Assembly (NCBI GenBank): GCA_029881435.1 | Contig: JAOUMR010000001.1 | Location: forward strand, 39,957 to 103,956 | Source: Nitrospira sp. | Lineage (GTDB): Bacteria; Nitrospirota; Nitrospiria; Nitrospirales; Nitrospiraceae | Reading direction: 5' to 3' | Length of the DNA stretch: 64,000 bases | Shown here: positions 1-9,247 of the stretch, in pieces | Layout of the letters: the number at the start of each line of letters is the position of its first letter | Position numbering within the stretch: the first letter of the stretch is position 1 | The notes under the pieces: generated by a model | Databases searched by the model: none | What the model saw: the letters and a program-made list of their open reading frames with translations, nothing else | Told to the model about the DNA's origin: nothing | Program-made: the position numbers and the translations under genes

Positions 1-456
1 ACACCGTTGCCTCCTAAAGTCGATCCTATCGCCATGGACCGTTACCTCAGCGAGGGGTACGAGCCGGATCTCACGACGCGCTACCGACTCATGGCGCCGC
101 ATTCCAGACCGGACGGCACCCTACAGTTGGAGATGGCACAGAGCTTGTTCCACTCCGGAAAGCTTTCGACACGATCGAAAGGCCTGCTACAGCTGGAAGG
201 CAGTGGCCGGCTCCGGATCAATCCGGTTGACGCCGCCCGCTTTGCCTTGATGGATGGAGATCGCGTGCGCCTCTCCAGTACTTCCGGAGAGATGACAACC
301 GAGGTAAAGATCATGGAACGGGTGCCTCAAGGAACGGCGTGGTTTCCGGATCACTTCGGCCAGGCTGCCGTCGGCCTGTTCGAGTGTGCGATAGATCCAA
401 TTACACACGTGCCATCGTTCCGGACGGCAACGGTGTCTATGATGAAGGTTGCGTGA
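1..456 (+). CDS. nuoG: NuoG-like molybdopterin oxidoreductase, C-terminal end (partial)
   Basis: The frame is open from the first base, so this is the 3' end of a larger gene whose start lies upstream. The visible 151 residues resemble the molybdopterin-dinucleotide-binding C-terminal domain of the NuoG/formate dehydrogenase superfamily: a beta-rich stretch with 'RINPVDAARFALMDGDRVRLSS' style spacing of N, D, G and V residues, and a hydrophobic end. It lies 46 bp upstream of nuoH, the usual place of nuoG, so it is probably the large subunit of the complex I peripheral arm. Another molybdopterin oxidoreductase cannot be excluded from the fragment alone. Confidence 0.75.
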   Translation, partial: TPLPPKVDPIAMDRYLSEGYEPDLTTRYRLMAPHSRPDGTLQLEMAQSLFHSGKLSTRSKGLLQLEGSGRLRINPVDAARFALMDGDRVRLSSTSGEMTTEVKIMERVPQGTAWFPDHFGQAAVGLFECAIDPITHVPSFRTATVSMMKVA

Positions 457-502
457 CGAGGCGATTACATGCTGATGACTATGCTAATCCAGGAGTCTTA
501 TC

Positions 503-1579
503 GTGAGTGAATTCGGATTGCGTCTTGCCATATCTCTTACCCAAATCGCCGCCGTCATGGGCATCGTCGTTGTCACGGTGCTGCTCCTCACCTTGGCCGA
601 GCGAAAAGTGTTGGGATGGATGCAGGACCGCATGGGACCAATGGAAGTGGGACCCTATGGCATTCTCCAGCCGTTTGCGGATGCGATCAAACTCTTCTTC
701 AAGGAAGACATCATCCCTGCCGGCGCTAATAAATTTCTGTTCACGATGGCGCCCATACTTTGCTTGATTCCTGCATTCATTGGGTTCGCGGTCATTCCCT
801 GGGGTCCGAACTGGACGCTCGAGATCGGCGGCATCACCGTCAAACCCTTCGTGATCAGCGATATCAACATCGGCATCCTGTACATCCTGGCCTTCGCCTC
901 GATCGGTGCCTACGGCATCATCCTCGGAGGGTGGGCATCCAACAGCAAATACTCCTTGCTCGGAGGGTTGCGCTCGGCTGCACAGATCATCAGTTATGAG
1001 CTCAACGTCGGGCTGTCCATTATCGGCGTGGTCATCCTCACCGGCTCACTCAGCCTCGTACAAATCACCGATGCCCAAGCAGGATGGTTTTGGAACTGGT
1101 ACCTTTTTGCCCTTCCGGCCCCTCAGATTTTCGCCTTTGTCGTCTATGTGATCTCATCAGTAGCCGAGACGAACCGCGTTCCGTTCGATTTGCCCGAGGC
1201 GGAAAGCGAACTCGTCGCCGGATTCTTTACCGAATACAGTGGTCTCCGATTCGCGTTCTTCTTTCTCGCAGAATACGCAAACATGGTGTTGGTGTCCTGT
1301 GTGGCAGCCGCACTATTTCTCGGTGGCTGGCAGGCGCCGTATCCAGGGACGATTCTGGAGCTCCTCGGCCTACCATCGTTATCCTGGATCGAGAGCACGA
1401 TGTGGTTTGCCATCAAGACCTACTCATTTCTGTTCCTCTTTTTCTGGCTCAGAGCCACTTTACCGAGACTACGATACGATCAGCTGATGAAGTTTGGCTG
1501 GAAAGTACTGCTGCCGATCGCATTGGCGAACATTGTCGCCACATCAATCGCAGTATTTGTTTCTCAACAAATGAAATAA
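503..1579 (+). CDS. nuoH: NADH-quinone oxidoreductase subunit H
   Basis: NuoH is the membrane subunit of complex I at the junction with the peripheral arm and helps form the quinone-binding site. The 358-residue product has about eight hydrophobic segments and family signatures: 'ERKVLGWMQDRMGP' near residue 33, 'RSAAQIISYELNVGLS' near 157 and 'ETNRVPFDLPEAESELVAGF' near 222. GTG is the likely start; AGGAG lies 7 bases upstream at 491-495. It is followed after 13 bp by nuoI, so the genes are cotranscribed. Confidence 0.96.
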   Translation: MSEFGLRLAISLTQIAAVMGIVVVTVLLLTLAERKVLGWMQDRMGPMEVGPYGILQPFADAIKLFFKEDIIPAGANKFLFTMAPILCLIPAFIGFAVIPWGPNWTLEIGGITVKPFVISDINIGILYILAFASIGAYGIILGGWASNSKYSLLGGLRSAAQIISYELNVGLSIIGVVILTGSLSLVQITDAQAGWFWNWYLFALPAPQIFAFVVYVISSVAETNRVPFDLPEAESELVAGFFTEYSGLRFAFFFLAEYANMVLVSCVAAALFLGGWQAPYPGTILELLGLPSLSWIESTMWFAIKTYSFLFLFFWLRATLPRLRYDQLMKFGWKVLLPIALANIVATSIAVFVSQQMK

Positions 1580-1592
1580 CTCACGAACCGAT

Positions 1593-2159
1593 ATGGCCTC
1601 ACCCACCCACTCAACACGTCTTCGCCTCTCCGAATGGCTGAAGACCATTACGTTCTATGAGATCCTCGTCGGCATGAAGGCGACCTTGTCGCACTTGCTC
1701 AACTACCAACCGGTCACACTGCAATATCCTCATGAGAAACGCACACTGCCGGACAACTATCGCGGCATGCTCGCCCTGCTCCGATACGACGATGGAACTG
1801 AGAAGTGCGTGGGGTGCGACCTCTGTGAAGCGGCCTGTCCTTCACGGGTCATTCGTGTCGTGAGCGCCGAGGTGCCCGGCGAACCGACGAAGCGCTACTC
1901 GAAAGAATATTATATGGACATGACCCGATGTTTGTTCTGCGGGATGTGCGTCGATGCCTGTCCCGTCGACGCCTTGGGCATGACGAGAGAATTTGAATGG
2001 GCGGTGTATGACAAGCGGCAACTCCACTTGAATAAGCAGCAACTCCTCGCGATCGGCGACCGATCGTTCCCGATCCGTGAGAAACGCTTGGAACTTCAAC
2101 ATCCGAACGTTGCGTTCTTCAACGTGCCCTTCAAGCACGTTCCGCCCAAACCGAACTGA
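1593..2159 (+). CDS. nuoI: NADH-quinone oxidoreductase subunit I (two 4Fe-4S)
   Basis: This is the ferredoxin-like subunit that passes electrons toward quinone. Two classical 4Fe-4S motifs are visible in the 188-residue protein: CVGCDLCEAACP (about residues 71-82) and CLFCGMCVDACP (about 110-121). The N-terminus carries an amphipathic segment ('MKATLSHLLNYQPVTLQYP') typical of NuoI. It sits between nuoH (13 bp) and nuoJ (86 bp) in the standard order. Confidence 0.96.
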   Translation: MASPTHSTRLRLSEWLKTITFYEILVGMKATLSHLLNYQPVTLQYPHEKRTLPDNYRGMLALLRYDDGTEKCVGCDLCEAACPSRVIRVVSAEVPGEPTKRYSKEYYMDMTRCLFCGMCVDACPVDALGMTREFEWAVYDKRQLHLNKQQLLAIGDRSFPIREKRLELQHPNVAFFNVPFKHVPPKPN

Positions 2160-2245
2160 CCCGGATGGAACGCATTGGGGTGCCGATGACGGCCACACCG
2201 TGGCATGAGTTTGGTCCGATCGACCGCTAATCCAGGGACTGTATC

Positions 2246-2791
2246 GTGGCGCACTTGTTTTTTGGATATTTTGCCGGGATGATTACCATCACCTCCATTC
2301 TCGTGGTGGCACTCAGGAATCCTGTCTACAGCGCGCTGTCTCTCCTGATCATGTTTTTTCACGTCGCAGGACTCTTTATCACGCTCCATGCCGAGTTTCT
2401 TGCCGCCGTGCAAGTCATCGTCTATGCCGGGGCTATCCTCGTACTGTATCTATTTGTCGTCATGCTGCTCAACGTCAACCGCGACGATCGGTACCACAGC
2501 CAATGGCGAGTCGTCGCCTTTGTCTGCGTTCCGTTGTCGATCGAATTTCTCGTCCTACTCTCAGGCACCATGGGTGCAGCCAATCGCCAACCGGCCTCGC
2601 TTCCTGTCGAGCCTCACACCGCAGACAATACATTGGCCATTGGTCGGACGCTCTTCTCGACGTATTTATTCCCATTTGAAGTGGCATCCTTGATTCTCTT
2701 GGTTGCCATGATTGGCGCCATCTTCCTTGCAAAACGCGACATCGGCGAGAACGAGGCAAAGGACGTAACCCGCGTGCCAGGTGCCCAATGA
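2246..2791 (+). CDS. nuoJ: NADH-quinone oxidoreductase subunit J
   Basis: A 181-residue membrane subunit of complex I with five predicted hydrophobic helices and the conserved '[21 protein letters not shown]' region around residues 52-72 (the pi-bulge helix of TM3). GTG appears to be the start. The stop codon overlaps the nuoK start (ATGA at 2788-2791), indicating translational coupling. Confidence 0.94.
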   Translation: MAHLFFGYFAGMITITSILVVALRNPVYSALSLLIMFFHVAGLFITLHAEFLAAVQVIVYAGAILVLYLFVVMLLNVNRDDRYHSQWRVVAFVCVPLSIEFLVLLSGTMGAANRQPASLPVEPHTADNTLAIGRTLFSTYLFPFEVASLILLVAMIGAIFLAKRDIGENEAKDVTRVPGAQ

Positions 2792-3093
2792 CAGTCCCCG
2801 TTTCCTACTACATAATTTTGAGCGCCATCGTGTTCCTGACGGGTGTGGTCGGCGTGCTGATCCGGCGCAACATCATCGCCATTCTGCTGTCCGTGGAGTT
2901 GATGCTGAACGCCACCAACATCAATTTCGTCGCATTCTCCGACCACCTGCAGGATCTCGGCGGGCAGGTGTTCGTTTTTTTTGCCTTGACGGTAGCAGCG
3001 GCAGAAGTCGCGGTCGGTCTGGCCATCATCATCGCCTTGCACCGATCTAGATCTACGATCAATATCGAGGAGTTCAACCTACTCAAGTGGTAA
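2788..3093 (+). CDS. nuoK: NADH-quinone oxidoreductase subunit K
   Basis: A 101-residue, three-helix antiporter-related subunit (MrpC-like). Typical NuoK features are '[30 protein letters not shown]' with the conserved Glu of TM2 in 'SVELMLN', and '[20 protein letters not shown]' with the conserved Glu of TM3. It overlaps nuoJ by 4 bp and is followed by a 99-bp gap before nuoL. Confidence 0.96.
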   Translation: MTVPVSYYIILSAIVFLTGVVGVLIRRNIIAILLSVELMLNATNINFVAFSDHLQDLGGQVFVFFALTVAAAEVAVGLAIIIALHRSRSTINIEEFNLLKW

Positions 3094-3192
3094 ACATACC
3101 CGTGACGCCTCATCACCCCTCACACGCTAAGCTCCTCAGTGTCCTTCTTGAGGCTTCTGTGAGACTGACGGCCATCGATTGATACCTTCACC

Positions 3193-5088
3193 ATGCTGTA
3201 CGCACTCATTCCACTCCTTCCACTGGCCGCCTTTCTTGTCTTAGGATTAGGAGGATCCCGGATCAAGGACCGGGCTCACCTGGTTGCAGTCCCGGCAGTC
3301 TTGTTATCGCTCACGCTCGCCCTGACCGCTTTTTTTGAGGTTGCCTCTGGTTCCGTTATTTCAGTACCACTCTATACCTGGCTCACTTCGGGCGATCTCG
3401 ATATTCACATCGGCCTCCATATCGATCGTCTCACCGCCGTCATGTTGTTACTGGTCACCGGCGTCAGTTCGCTCGTGCACATTTACACGATCGGTTACAT
3501 GCACGGCGATTCAGGCTATGCCCGTTTCTTCAGTTATATTGCCCTCTTCACCTTCTCCATGCTGATGCTTGTGCTCGCCGACAATTTGCTCCAGCTCTTC
3601 ATATTTTGGGAAGCTGTCGGTCTGTGCTCCTATCTCTTGATCGGACATTGGTACGAGCGCGCGTCGGCCTGCGCCGCGGCGACCAAGGCCTTTCTCGTGA
3701 ATCGCGTAGGCGATTTCGGCTTCATGCTGGGCCTGCTGTTGGTCTGGTACCATTTTGGATCACTGAACTACCTCGACATCTTCCCTGCCATCCATGAAGC
3801 AACTGACTTGACGATGAATCTGCTCGGTCCGTTTGGAGGAGTGTGGGACGTGTCCGTATTCACGCTCATCGCCCTCTTACTGTTCACCGGCGCGGTGGGG
3901 AAATCAGCACAAGTCCCTCTTCACGTCTGGTTGCCTGATGCCATGGAAGGCCCCACACCGATTTCGGCTCTCATTCACGCTGCCACGATGGTGACAGCCG
4001 GTGTGTTCATGGTCGCACGGCTTGCTCCCATCTATAACTTGTCCCCCACCGCCATGAGCGTCGTCGCCGTGACCGGCGCTGTGACCATGCTTCTTGGCGC
4101 GACGATTGCGCTGACTCAAACAGACATCAAACGTGTGGTGGCCTATTCGACCGTGAGCCAGCTCGGCTACATGATCATGGCCTGTGGACTCGGCGCGTAT
4201 GCTTCCGGCATGTACCATCTGTTAACCCACGGTGCCTTCAAAGCCTTGCTGTTCCTTGGCTGTGGCTCGGTAATCATCGCCCTTCACCATGAGCAGGACA
4301 TGCGGCATATGGGTGGTCTCAAAGATAAACTCCCGATTACCTATTGGACGTTTGTGGTGGGTTCACTGGCCCTTGCCGGCTTTCCACTCACGGCTGGATT
4401 TTTCAGTAAGGATGATATTCTGGTGTCCGCCTGGTCGTCGGGAACATTGGGGCAGGTACTGAGCATCTTAGGCCTGTTGACGGCGCTATTGACCGCCTTC
4501 TATAGCTTTAGGCTGGTGTTCGCGACATTTTGGGGGCCGTCGCATGTCGAACCGCACCATGCGACGCACATCCAGGAACCTTCACGAACAATGACCACAC
4601 CGCTCCTTATACTGGCAGTCTTCAGCGTACTGACGGGATACCTCGGCATCCCGTCATTTTTGGAGCCCGTGTTTTCTACCGGACAGGATACCGCTACGCA
4701 GCATGGTTCCGACGCGCTCATGATTATGCTTGCCGCTACGGCGATGGGGTTACTCGGCATCGCATCGGCCTACTATGTCTACGTGCTGAATCCTGATCTA
4801 CCTGAGCGCCTCGCTACGCGATGGAAGGTCCTCTACCAAGCCTCGTTGAATAAGTGGTATGTCGATGAACTGTATGACTATCTTTTCGTGCGACCAACGT
4901 TGAAGACAGCCTCAGAACTTTGGAAACGAGTCGATGTCGAGGTGATCGATGGAGCTGTTAATGGAATCGCACGGGCCATCGCGTGGGGAGGATGGTTGTT
5001 GCGGCTCATCCAGAGCGGCCAAACCCAACACTATGCCCTGGCCATGGCCCTGGGTATCGTCGTGTTAACGGCGTATCTACTTCTTTGA
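3193..5088 (+). CDS. nuoL: NADH-quinone oxidoreductase subunit L
   Basis: The largest Mrp-antiporter-like proton-channel subunit of complex I: 631 residues, with many transmembrane helices and a long C-terminal lateral helix region. Signatures seen: 'FFSYIALFTFSMLMLVLADN', 'LFIFWEAVGLCSYLLIGHW', 'VNRVGDFGFMLG', 'LHVWLPDAMEGPTPISALIHAATMVTAG' and 'FSKDDIL'. ATG is the start. The downstream nuoM start is 91 bp away. Confidence 0.96.
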   Translation: MLYALIPLLPLAAFLVLGLGGSRIKDRAHLVAVPAVLLSLTLALTAFFEVASGSVISVPLYTWLTSGDLDIHIGLHIDRLTAVMLLLVTGVSSLVHIYTIGYMHGDSGYARFFSYIALFTFSMLMLVLADNLLQLFIFWEAVGLCSYLLIGHWYERASACAAATKAFLVNRVGDFGFMLGLLLVWYHFGSLNYLDIFPAIHEATDLTMNLLGPFGGVWDVSVFTLIALLLFTGAVGKSAQVPLHVWLPDAMEGPTPISALIHAATMVTAGVFMVARLAPIYNLSPTAMSVVAVTGAVTMLLGATIALTQTDIKRVVAYSTVSQLGYMIMACGLGAYASGMYHLLTHGAFKALLFLGCGSVIIALHHEQDMRHMGGLKDKLPITYWTFVVGSLALAGFPLTAGFFSKDDILVSAWSSGTLGQVLSILGLLTALLTAFYSFRLVFATFWGPSHVEPHHATHIQEPSRTMTTPLLILAVFSVLTGYLGIPSFLEPVFSTGQDTATQHGSDALMIMLAATAMGLLGIASAYYVYVLNPDLPERLATRWKVLYQASLNKWYVDELYDYLFVRPTLKTASELWKRVDVEVIDGAVNGIARAIAWGGWLLRLIQSGQTQHYALAMALGIVVLTAYLLL

Positions 5089-5179
5089 TGACTACGTATG
5101 GAACGAACCCTGGCAAACTCAGCATGATCCATTGGAAATCTCGTATTCTGGGATTCGCATTTGCAGATTTGGAGTGCTG

Positions 5180-6787
5180 ATGACTGGCTTTCCTTGGCTT
5201 ACGGTATTGATCTTTCTGCCCTTGATTGGAGCAGTGGTCCTCTTTGCCGTCAAGGACGCCTCTGTCAGACTGGTCGCCCTAGGTATGACCGTTGCCGACT
5301 TACTGATCTCGCTCCCTCTCTGGTGGCTCTTCGATGCATCCTCCGGTCAGATGCAATTCGTAGAATCGGCCAGATGGATCCCCACACTCTCAATCAATTA
5401 CAAGCTTGGTCTCGACGGTATCAGCTTGCCTCTGATTATCATGACGACGGTCCTGATGCCGCTCTGCGTCTTGATCTCCTGGCACGCCATAGAAACGAAG
5501 GTTCGGAGCTTCATGGCCATGCTGTTGATCATGGAAAGTGCGATGATCGGAGTGTTCTGCGCGCTGGATTTCGTACTCTTCTACGTGTTTTGGGAAGCGA
5601 TGCTGATCCCGATGTACCTCCTGATCGGAGTCTGGGGCGGGCCGAATCGCCTCTACGCCGCAATTAAATTCTTTCTCTACACCCTCGCCGGCAGCGTCTT
5701 GCTGCTGGTCGGAATCCTGGTCCTATATTTCCAGGGTGGCCACACCTTCGACATTCTTCAACTGAGCCAGAGAAGCTACGGAGTGGCGCTTCAGATCTGG
5801 CTCTTCTTCGCATTTTTCGCGGCGTTCGCCGTCAAGGTTCCTATGTTCCCCTTCCACACCTGGCTGCCAGACGCACATGTAGAAGCTCCCACAGCCGGCA
5901 GCGTGATTCTCGCCAGCGTCCTACTCAAAATGGGGACCTATGGTTTTTTACGCTTTAGTCTTCCCATGTTGCCAGATGCATCACGGCTGTTCACTCCGTT
6001 GATGGTGGTGCTCTCGATTGTGGCCATTATCTACGGCGCCTACATGGCCTTAGCCCAGGCCGATCTTAAGAAACTCATCGCCTACTCCAGCGTGAGCCAT
6101 ATGGGGTTCGTAACGCTCGGCCTCTTCATGTTCAATATTCAGGGGATTGAAGGCGCCGTCATGCAGATGGTGAACCACGGCATCACCACGGGTGGGCTCT
6201 TTCTCTGCGTCGGAATGATCTACGAACGAACGCACAGCCGACAGATCACCGACAATATCGGTCTCACGAAGCCGATGCCTCGCTATGCCACACTCCTCGT
6301 CATTTTTGCGCTGTCTTCGCTTGGACTTCCCGGCACCAACAGTTTCGTGGGTGAGTTCATGGTACTCGTAGGCACGTTCCTCTGGAGCAAGATCGCCGCA
6401 GCGTTTGCGTCATTGGGTATTATCCTGGCCGCTGCCTACCTACTCTGGATGATTCAGCGGGTTGCCTTCGGCGTCCCCGCCGCGCATGTACTTCCGAAAC
6501 TTCGTGACCTCAACCTTCGTGAAATGGTGACTCTCGTGCCGCTGGCAGTGCTGATTTTCTTGATTGGCCTGTTTCCTAATCCCGTGTTGACTCGCATGCA
6601 CATGAGCGTGGAGAAAGTTATCGCACGTGTCATTCCGCTTCCCCAGGAAGAGAGTTCAGCGCTGAACCAGCAGGTTCCGCCCTCCACTCAACAGGGGCTC
6701 ACCACGAATGTCGACCTCACGATCTCACGAGAGGGCCCACACACTCCACGTTTCAGCGATATCGCGACAAAGGAACGCCGGCCATGA
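5180..6787 (+). CDS. nuoM: NADH-quinone oxidoreductase subunit M
   Basis: Second antiporter-like subunit, 535 residues. Motifs include 'FYVFWEAMLIPMYLLIGVWG' and 'FPFHTWLPDAHVEAPTAGSVILASVLLKMG'. I prefer ATG at 5180, preceded by GGAG at 5171-5174, over an upstream in-frame TTG at 5132. The latter would add 16 residues unlike the family N-terminus. The last 70 residues form a hydrophilic tail. The stop overlaps the nuoN start (ATGA). Only one nuoM is present here, so this cluster is not the two-NuoM variant of complex I. Confidence 0.95.
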   Translation: MTGFPWLTVLIFLPLIGAVVLFAVKDASVRLVALGMTVADLLISLPLWWLFDASSGQMQFVESARWIPTLSINYKLGLDGISLPLIIMTTVLMPLCVLISWHAIETKVRSFMAMLLIMESAMIGVFCALDFVLFYVFWEAMLIPMYLLIGVWGGPNRLYAAIKFFLYTLAGSVLLLVGILVLYFQGGHTFDILQLSQRSYGVALQIWLFFAFFAAFAVKVPMFPFHTWLPDAHVEAPTAGSVILASVLLKMGTYGFLRFSLPMLPDASRLFTPLMVVLSIVAIIYGAYMALAQADLKKLIAYSSVSHMGFVTLGLFMFNIQGIEGAVMQMVNHGITTGGLFLCVGMIYERTHSRQITDNIGLTKPMPRYATLLVIFALSSLGLPGTNSFVGEFMVLVGTFLWSKIAAAFASLGIILAAAYLLWMIQRVAFGVPAAHVLPKLRDLNLREMVTLVPLAVLIFLIGLFPNPVLTRMHMSVEKVIARVIPLPQEESSALNQQVPPSTQQGLTTNVDLTISREGPHTPRFSDIATKERRP

Positions 6788-8250
6788 CTTTCGCTGTGGG
6801 CGACCTTTTCCTCATTTTACCGGAATTGCTCGTCATCACAGCGGCCTGCGTCGTGCTTGTGCTTGACCCTGTACTGCGTGGGCCTCGCAAGGACGTCTTG
6901 GTGTGGTTCAGTCTTGGAACCCTCGCCATATGCATGGGAGTGACGGCGTCCCAGGTGAGCGGTCCGACCGCGATCTTTAGCGGTCTCGTCATCATCGATG
7001 CCTATGGCGCCTTCTGGAAATTGCTCCTGTACTTCGTCACCGGCCTTACCATCCTTCTTTCCTATTCATACCTCAAGGAAGAACGGCTGTATTTCGGCGA
7101 ATATTATGGTTTCGTTCTGCTCGCGCTCGCCGGGATGATGGTGATGGTGTCGGCGGACGATCTGTTGACGATCTATCTCGGCACCGAGCTCATGTCCCTC
7201 TCGCTGTACGTGTTGGCGGGACTCAAGCGCGCAGAGCCGCGTTCCCTCGAGGCCTCCGCAAAGTACTTCGTCTTGGGCGCATTCTCATCCGGCATTCTCC
7301 TCTATGGCATATCGCTTCTGTATGGAGCGACCGGTAGTACAAGGCTGCCGGAAATCGCCACGGCGATCGCAAGCCAAGGATTGAGTGATCCATTACTGTT
7401 GCTCTCCACGATCTTGCTCGCGGTTGGGTTTGGCTTCAAGCTCGCCGTTGTTCCGTTCCACATGTGGACCCCCGATGTCTACCAGGGTGCCCCGACCTCC
7501 GTGACGGCTTTTATGGCGGTGGCCTCTAAAGCCGCCAGCTTCGGCGCTTTTCTGAGGGTATTTATTGAGGGCCTGGGGGGGCTCAAAGCGAACTGGTCCG
7601 CGATCTTTCTCTTGCTCTGCATCGCCACGCTCTTGATCGGTAACATCGTTGCGCTGGTCCAAACGAACGTCAAGCGCATGCTGGCCTACTCAAGCATCGC
7701 CCATGCGGGCTATGCCTTGATCGGAGTCGTGGCCGCCGGTCGGATGGAGGGTTCTTCCGGGATCGCCAGCGTCTTACTCTATCTGGCGCTGTATACCTTC
7801 ATGACCTTCGGAGCGTTTGCGATCGTGGCGATGCTCCGCAAAGGCGACATCGAAGGAGAAGAGATCGAAGACTTTACTGGTCTGTCGAAACGCCACCCTC
7901 TGGCTGCACTCTTAATGCTGATCTTTATGGTTTCACTGGCAGGAATTCCTCCGACTGCCGGCTTTGTCGGGAAATTGTATATCTTTAAGTCAGCGGTGGA
8001 AGCCGGCATGACGTGGTTGGCGGCGCTTGGTCTGATCTTTGCCGCCATTTCAGCCTACTTCTACCTGCGACTCGTCATGGTCATGTACATGCGGGAGCCG
8101 ATCGATCATTCAGACACCGCTCCTCATTTGGTCATGTCTCCGACTCTCTCCATCGTGCTCGCCTGTACGGTCGCCGGGGTCGTCATCTTCGGGGTCTACC
8201 CCAACCCGCTCGTGAGCTTCGCCATGCAGGCCGTGTTGATACTAAAATAA
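6784..8250 (+). CDS. nuoN: NADH-quinone oxidoreductase subunit N
   Basis: Third antiporter-like subunit, 488 residues, with about 14 hydrophobic helices. Typical stretches are 'TIYLGTELMSLSLYVLAG', 'KLAVVPFHMWTPDVYQGAPTSVTAFMA' and 'AGIPPTAGFVGK'. It overlaps nuoM by 4 bp and ends the operon. No clear rho-independent terminator follows; a YihY-like gene starts 38 bp later and may be read through. Confidence 0.96.
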   Translation: MTFAVGDLFLILPELLVITAACVVLVLDPVLRGPRKDVLVWFSLGTLAICMGVTASQVSGPTAIFSGLVIIDAYGAFWKLLLYFVTGLTILLSYSYLKEERLYFGEYYGFVLLALAGMMVMVSADDLLTIYLGTELMSLSLYVLAGLKRAEPRSLEASAKYFVLGAFSSGILLYGISLLYGATGSTRLPEIATAIASQGLSDPLLLLSTILLAVGFGFKLAVVPFHMWTPDVYQGAPTSVTAFMAVASKAASFGAFLRVFIEGLGGLKANWSAIFLLLCIATLLIGNIVALVQTNVKRMLAYSSIAHAGYALIGVVAAGRMEGSSGIASVLLYLALYTFMTFGAFAIVAMLRKGDIEGEEIEDFTGLSKRHPLAALLMLIFMVSLAGIPPTAGFVGKLYIFKSAVEAGMTWLAALGLIFAAISAYFYLRLVMVMYMREPIDHSDTAPHLVMSPTLSIVLACTVAGVVIFGVYPNPLVSFAMQAVLILK

Positions 8251-8288
8251 GCCGTCGTATCCTTTTAACGATCTCTGTGCGGGGCATC

Positions 8289-9140
8289 ATGAGTGTCCTC
8301 CGCTTTCTCCTTGACGCGTTGAGAGCTTTCCTGCGGCAGGGTTGTCCCAGCTTGGCAGCAGCCCTAGCCTTTTTCTCGCTGCTTTCACTCTTTCCACTTG
8401 TCTTTCTTCTCCTCTACGGCATCAGTTTTCTTGTAAGCCAAGATATCATCGGTGAACAGTTCATGCTGAGCTTCCTCAAAGGCTTCCTCCCCTCACTTGG
8501 CGAACGCCTGGCCGAAGAGCTCCATCGGATCAGTGTCTTGGAAAGCGTGCGCTGGCTCGTATTTCTCTCTTTCTTCTGGTTTGGTGGCCTCGTCTTCTAC
8601 GAACTCGACTACGCGCTCAACGTGGTTTTTAAGAGCGCCCAGAAGCGGCATCCCTTGATTTCCACCGCGGTCTCCATCGCCCTCTTAGGGTCCACCGGTC
8701 TCCTTCTTTTCATTTCCTATGTCGCGACACAAGCCATCACATTCTTAACTACCTATGCCCCTCGACTCTGGGGACTCGATCTTGTCGCCCTAGCCGCACA
8801 CGATTTTCATCTGACATACACCCTTCCCTTTGCGCTCGCATTCCTGGCAGTGAGCCTGTTGTATCGCCTGGTTCCTCGACGCAGCCCACGATGGAGAGAC
8901 GCCATGGCCGGCGCGCTGACGTTTGGCGTACTCTGGGTCTCCACAAAGGTCTTATTCCTCAGTTATGGCAGTTATGCCACCGTTTACGTACGGCTCTATG
9001 GATCGTTACTGGAAGTCGTGCTCTTACTCCTGTGGGTCTATTATTCAGCGGGGCTCCTACTATTCGGTGGGGTTATCGCGCACAAGCTTCAACAACTTGC
9101 CCGCATTTCGCGATCAACTTCGGCCGATCAGATCTCATAA
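8289..9140 (+). CDS. YihY/virulence factor BrkB family membrane protein
   Basis: A 283-residue inner-membrane protein with six hydrophobic segments. 'GCPSLAAALAFFSLLSLFPLVFLLLYG' at the N-terminus and 'LLLLWVYYSAGLLLFGGVIAHKLQ' at the C-terminus are typical of the YihY/BrkB (UPF0761) family. The family is often mislabelled ribonuclease BN; its function is not settled. I start at ATG 8289, where the family-like N-terminus begins. The frame is open further upstream but overlaps nuoN. Confidence 0.88.
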   Translation: MSVLRFLLDALRAFLRQGCPSLAAALAFFSLLSLFPLVFLLLYGISFLVSQDIIGEQFMLSFLKGFLPSLGERLAEELHRISVLESVRWLVFLSFFWFGGLVFYELDYALNVVFKSAQKRHPLISTAVSIALLGSTGLLLFISYVATQAITFLTTYAPRLWGLDLVALAAHDFHLTYTLPFALAFLAVSLLYRLVPRRSPRWRDAMAGALTFGVLWVSTKVLFLSYGSYATVYVRLYGSLLEVVLLLLWVYYSAGLLLFGGVIAHKLQQLARISRSTSADQIS

Positions 9141-9247
9141 GCACAACGTGGGAGGAAACGCGGCTGAGCAGGAAAGCATTGACCCGCGAGGTGGAAACAA
9201 GGAGGACCTGCCGGAAGTTTCTGTGGGTTGCTTACCTCCTCACGGCC

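Noticed and set aside
503..8250. Two-NuoM (2M) variant of complex I
   Set aside because: Only one nuoM lies between nuoL and nuoN, and each antiporter-like gene aligns with a single standard subunit.
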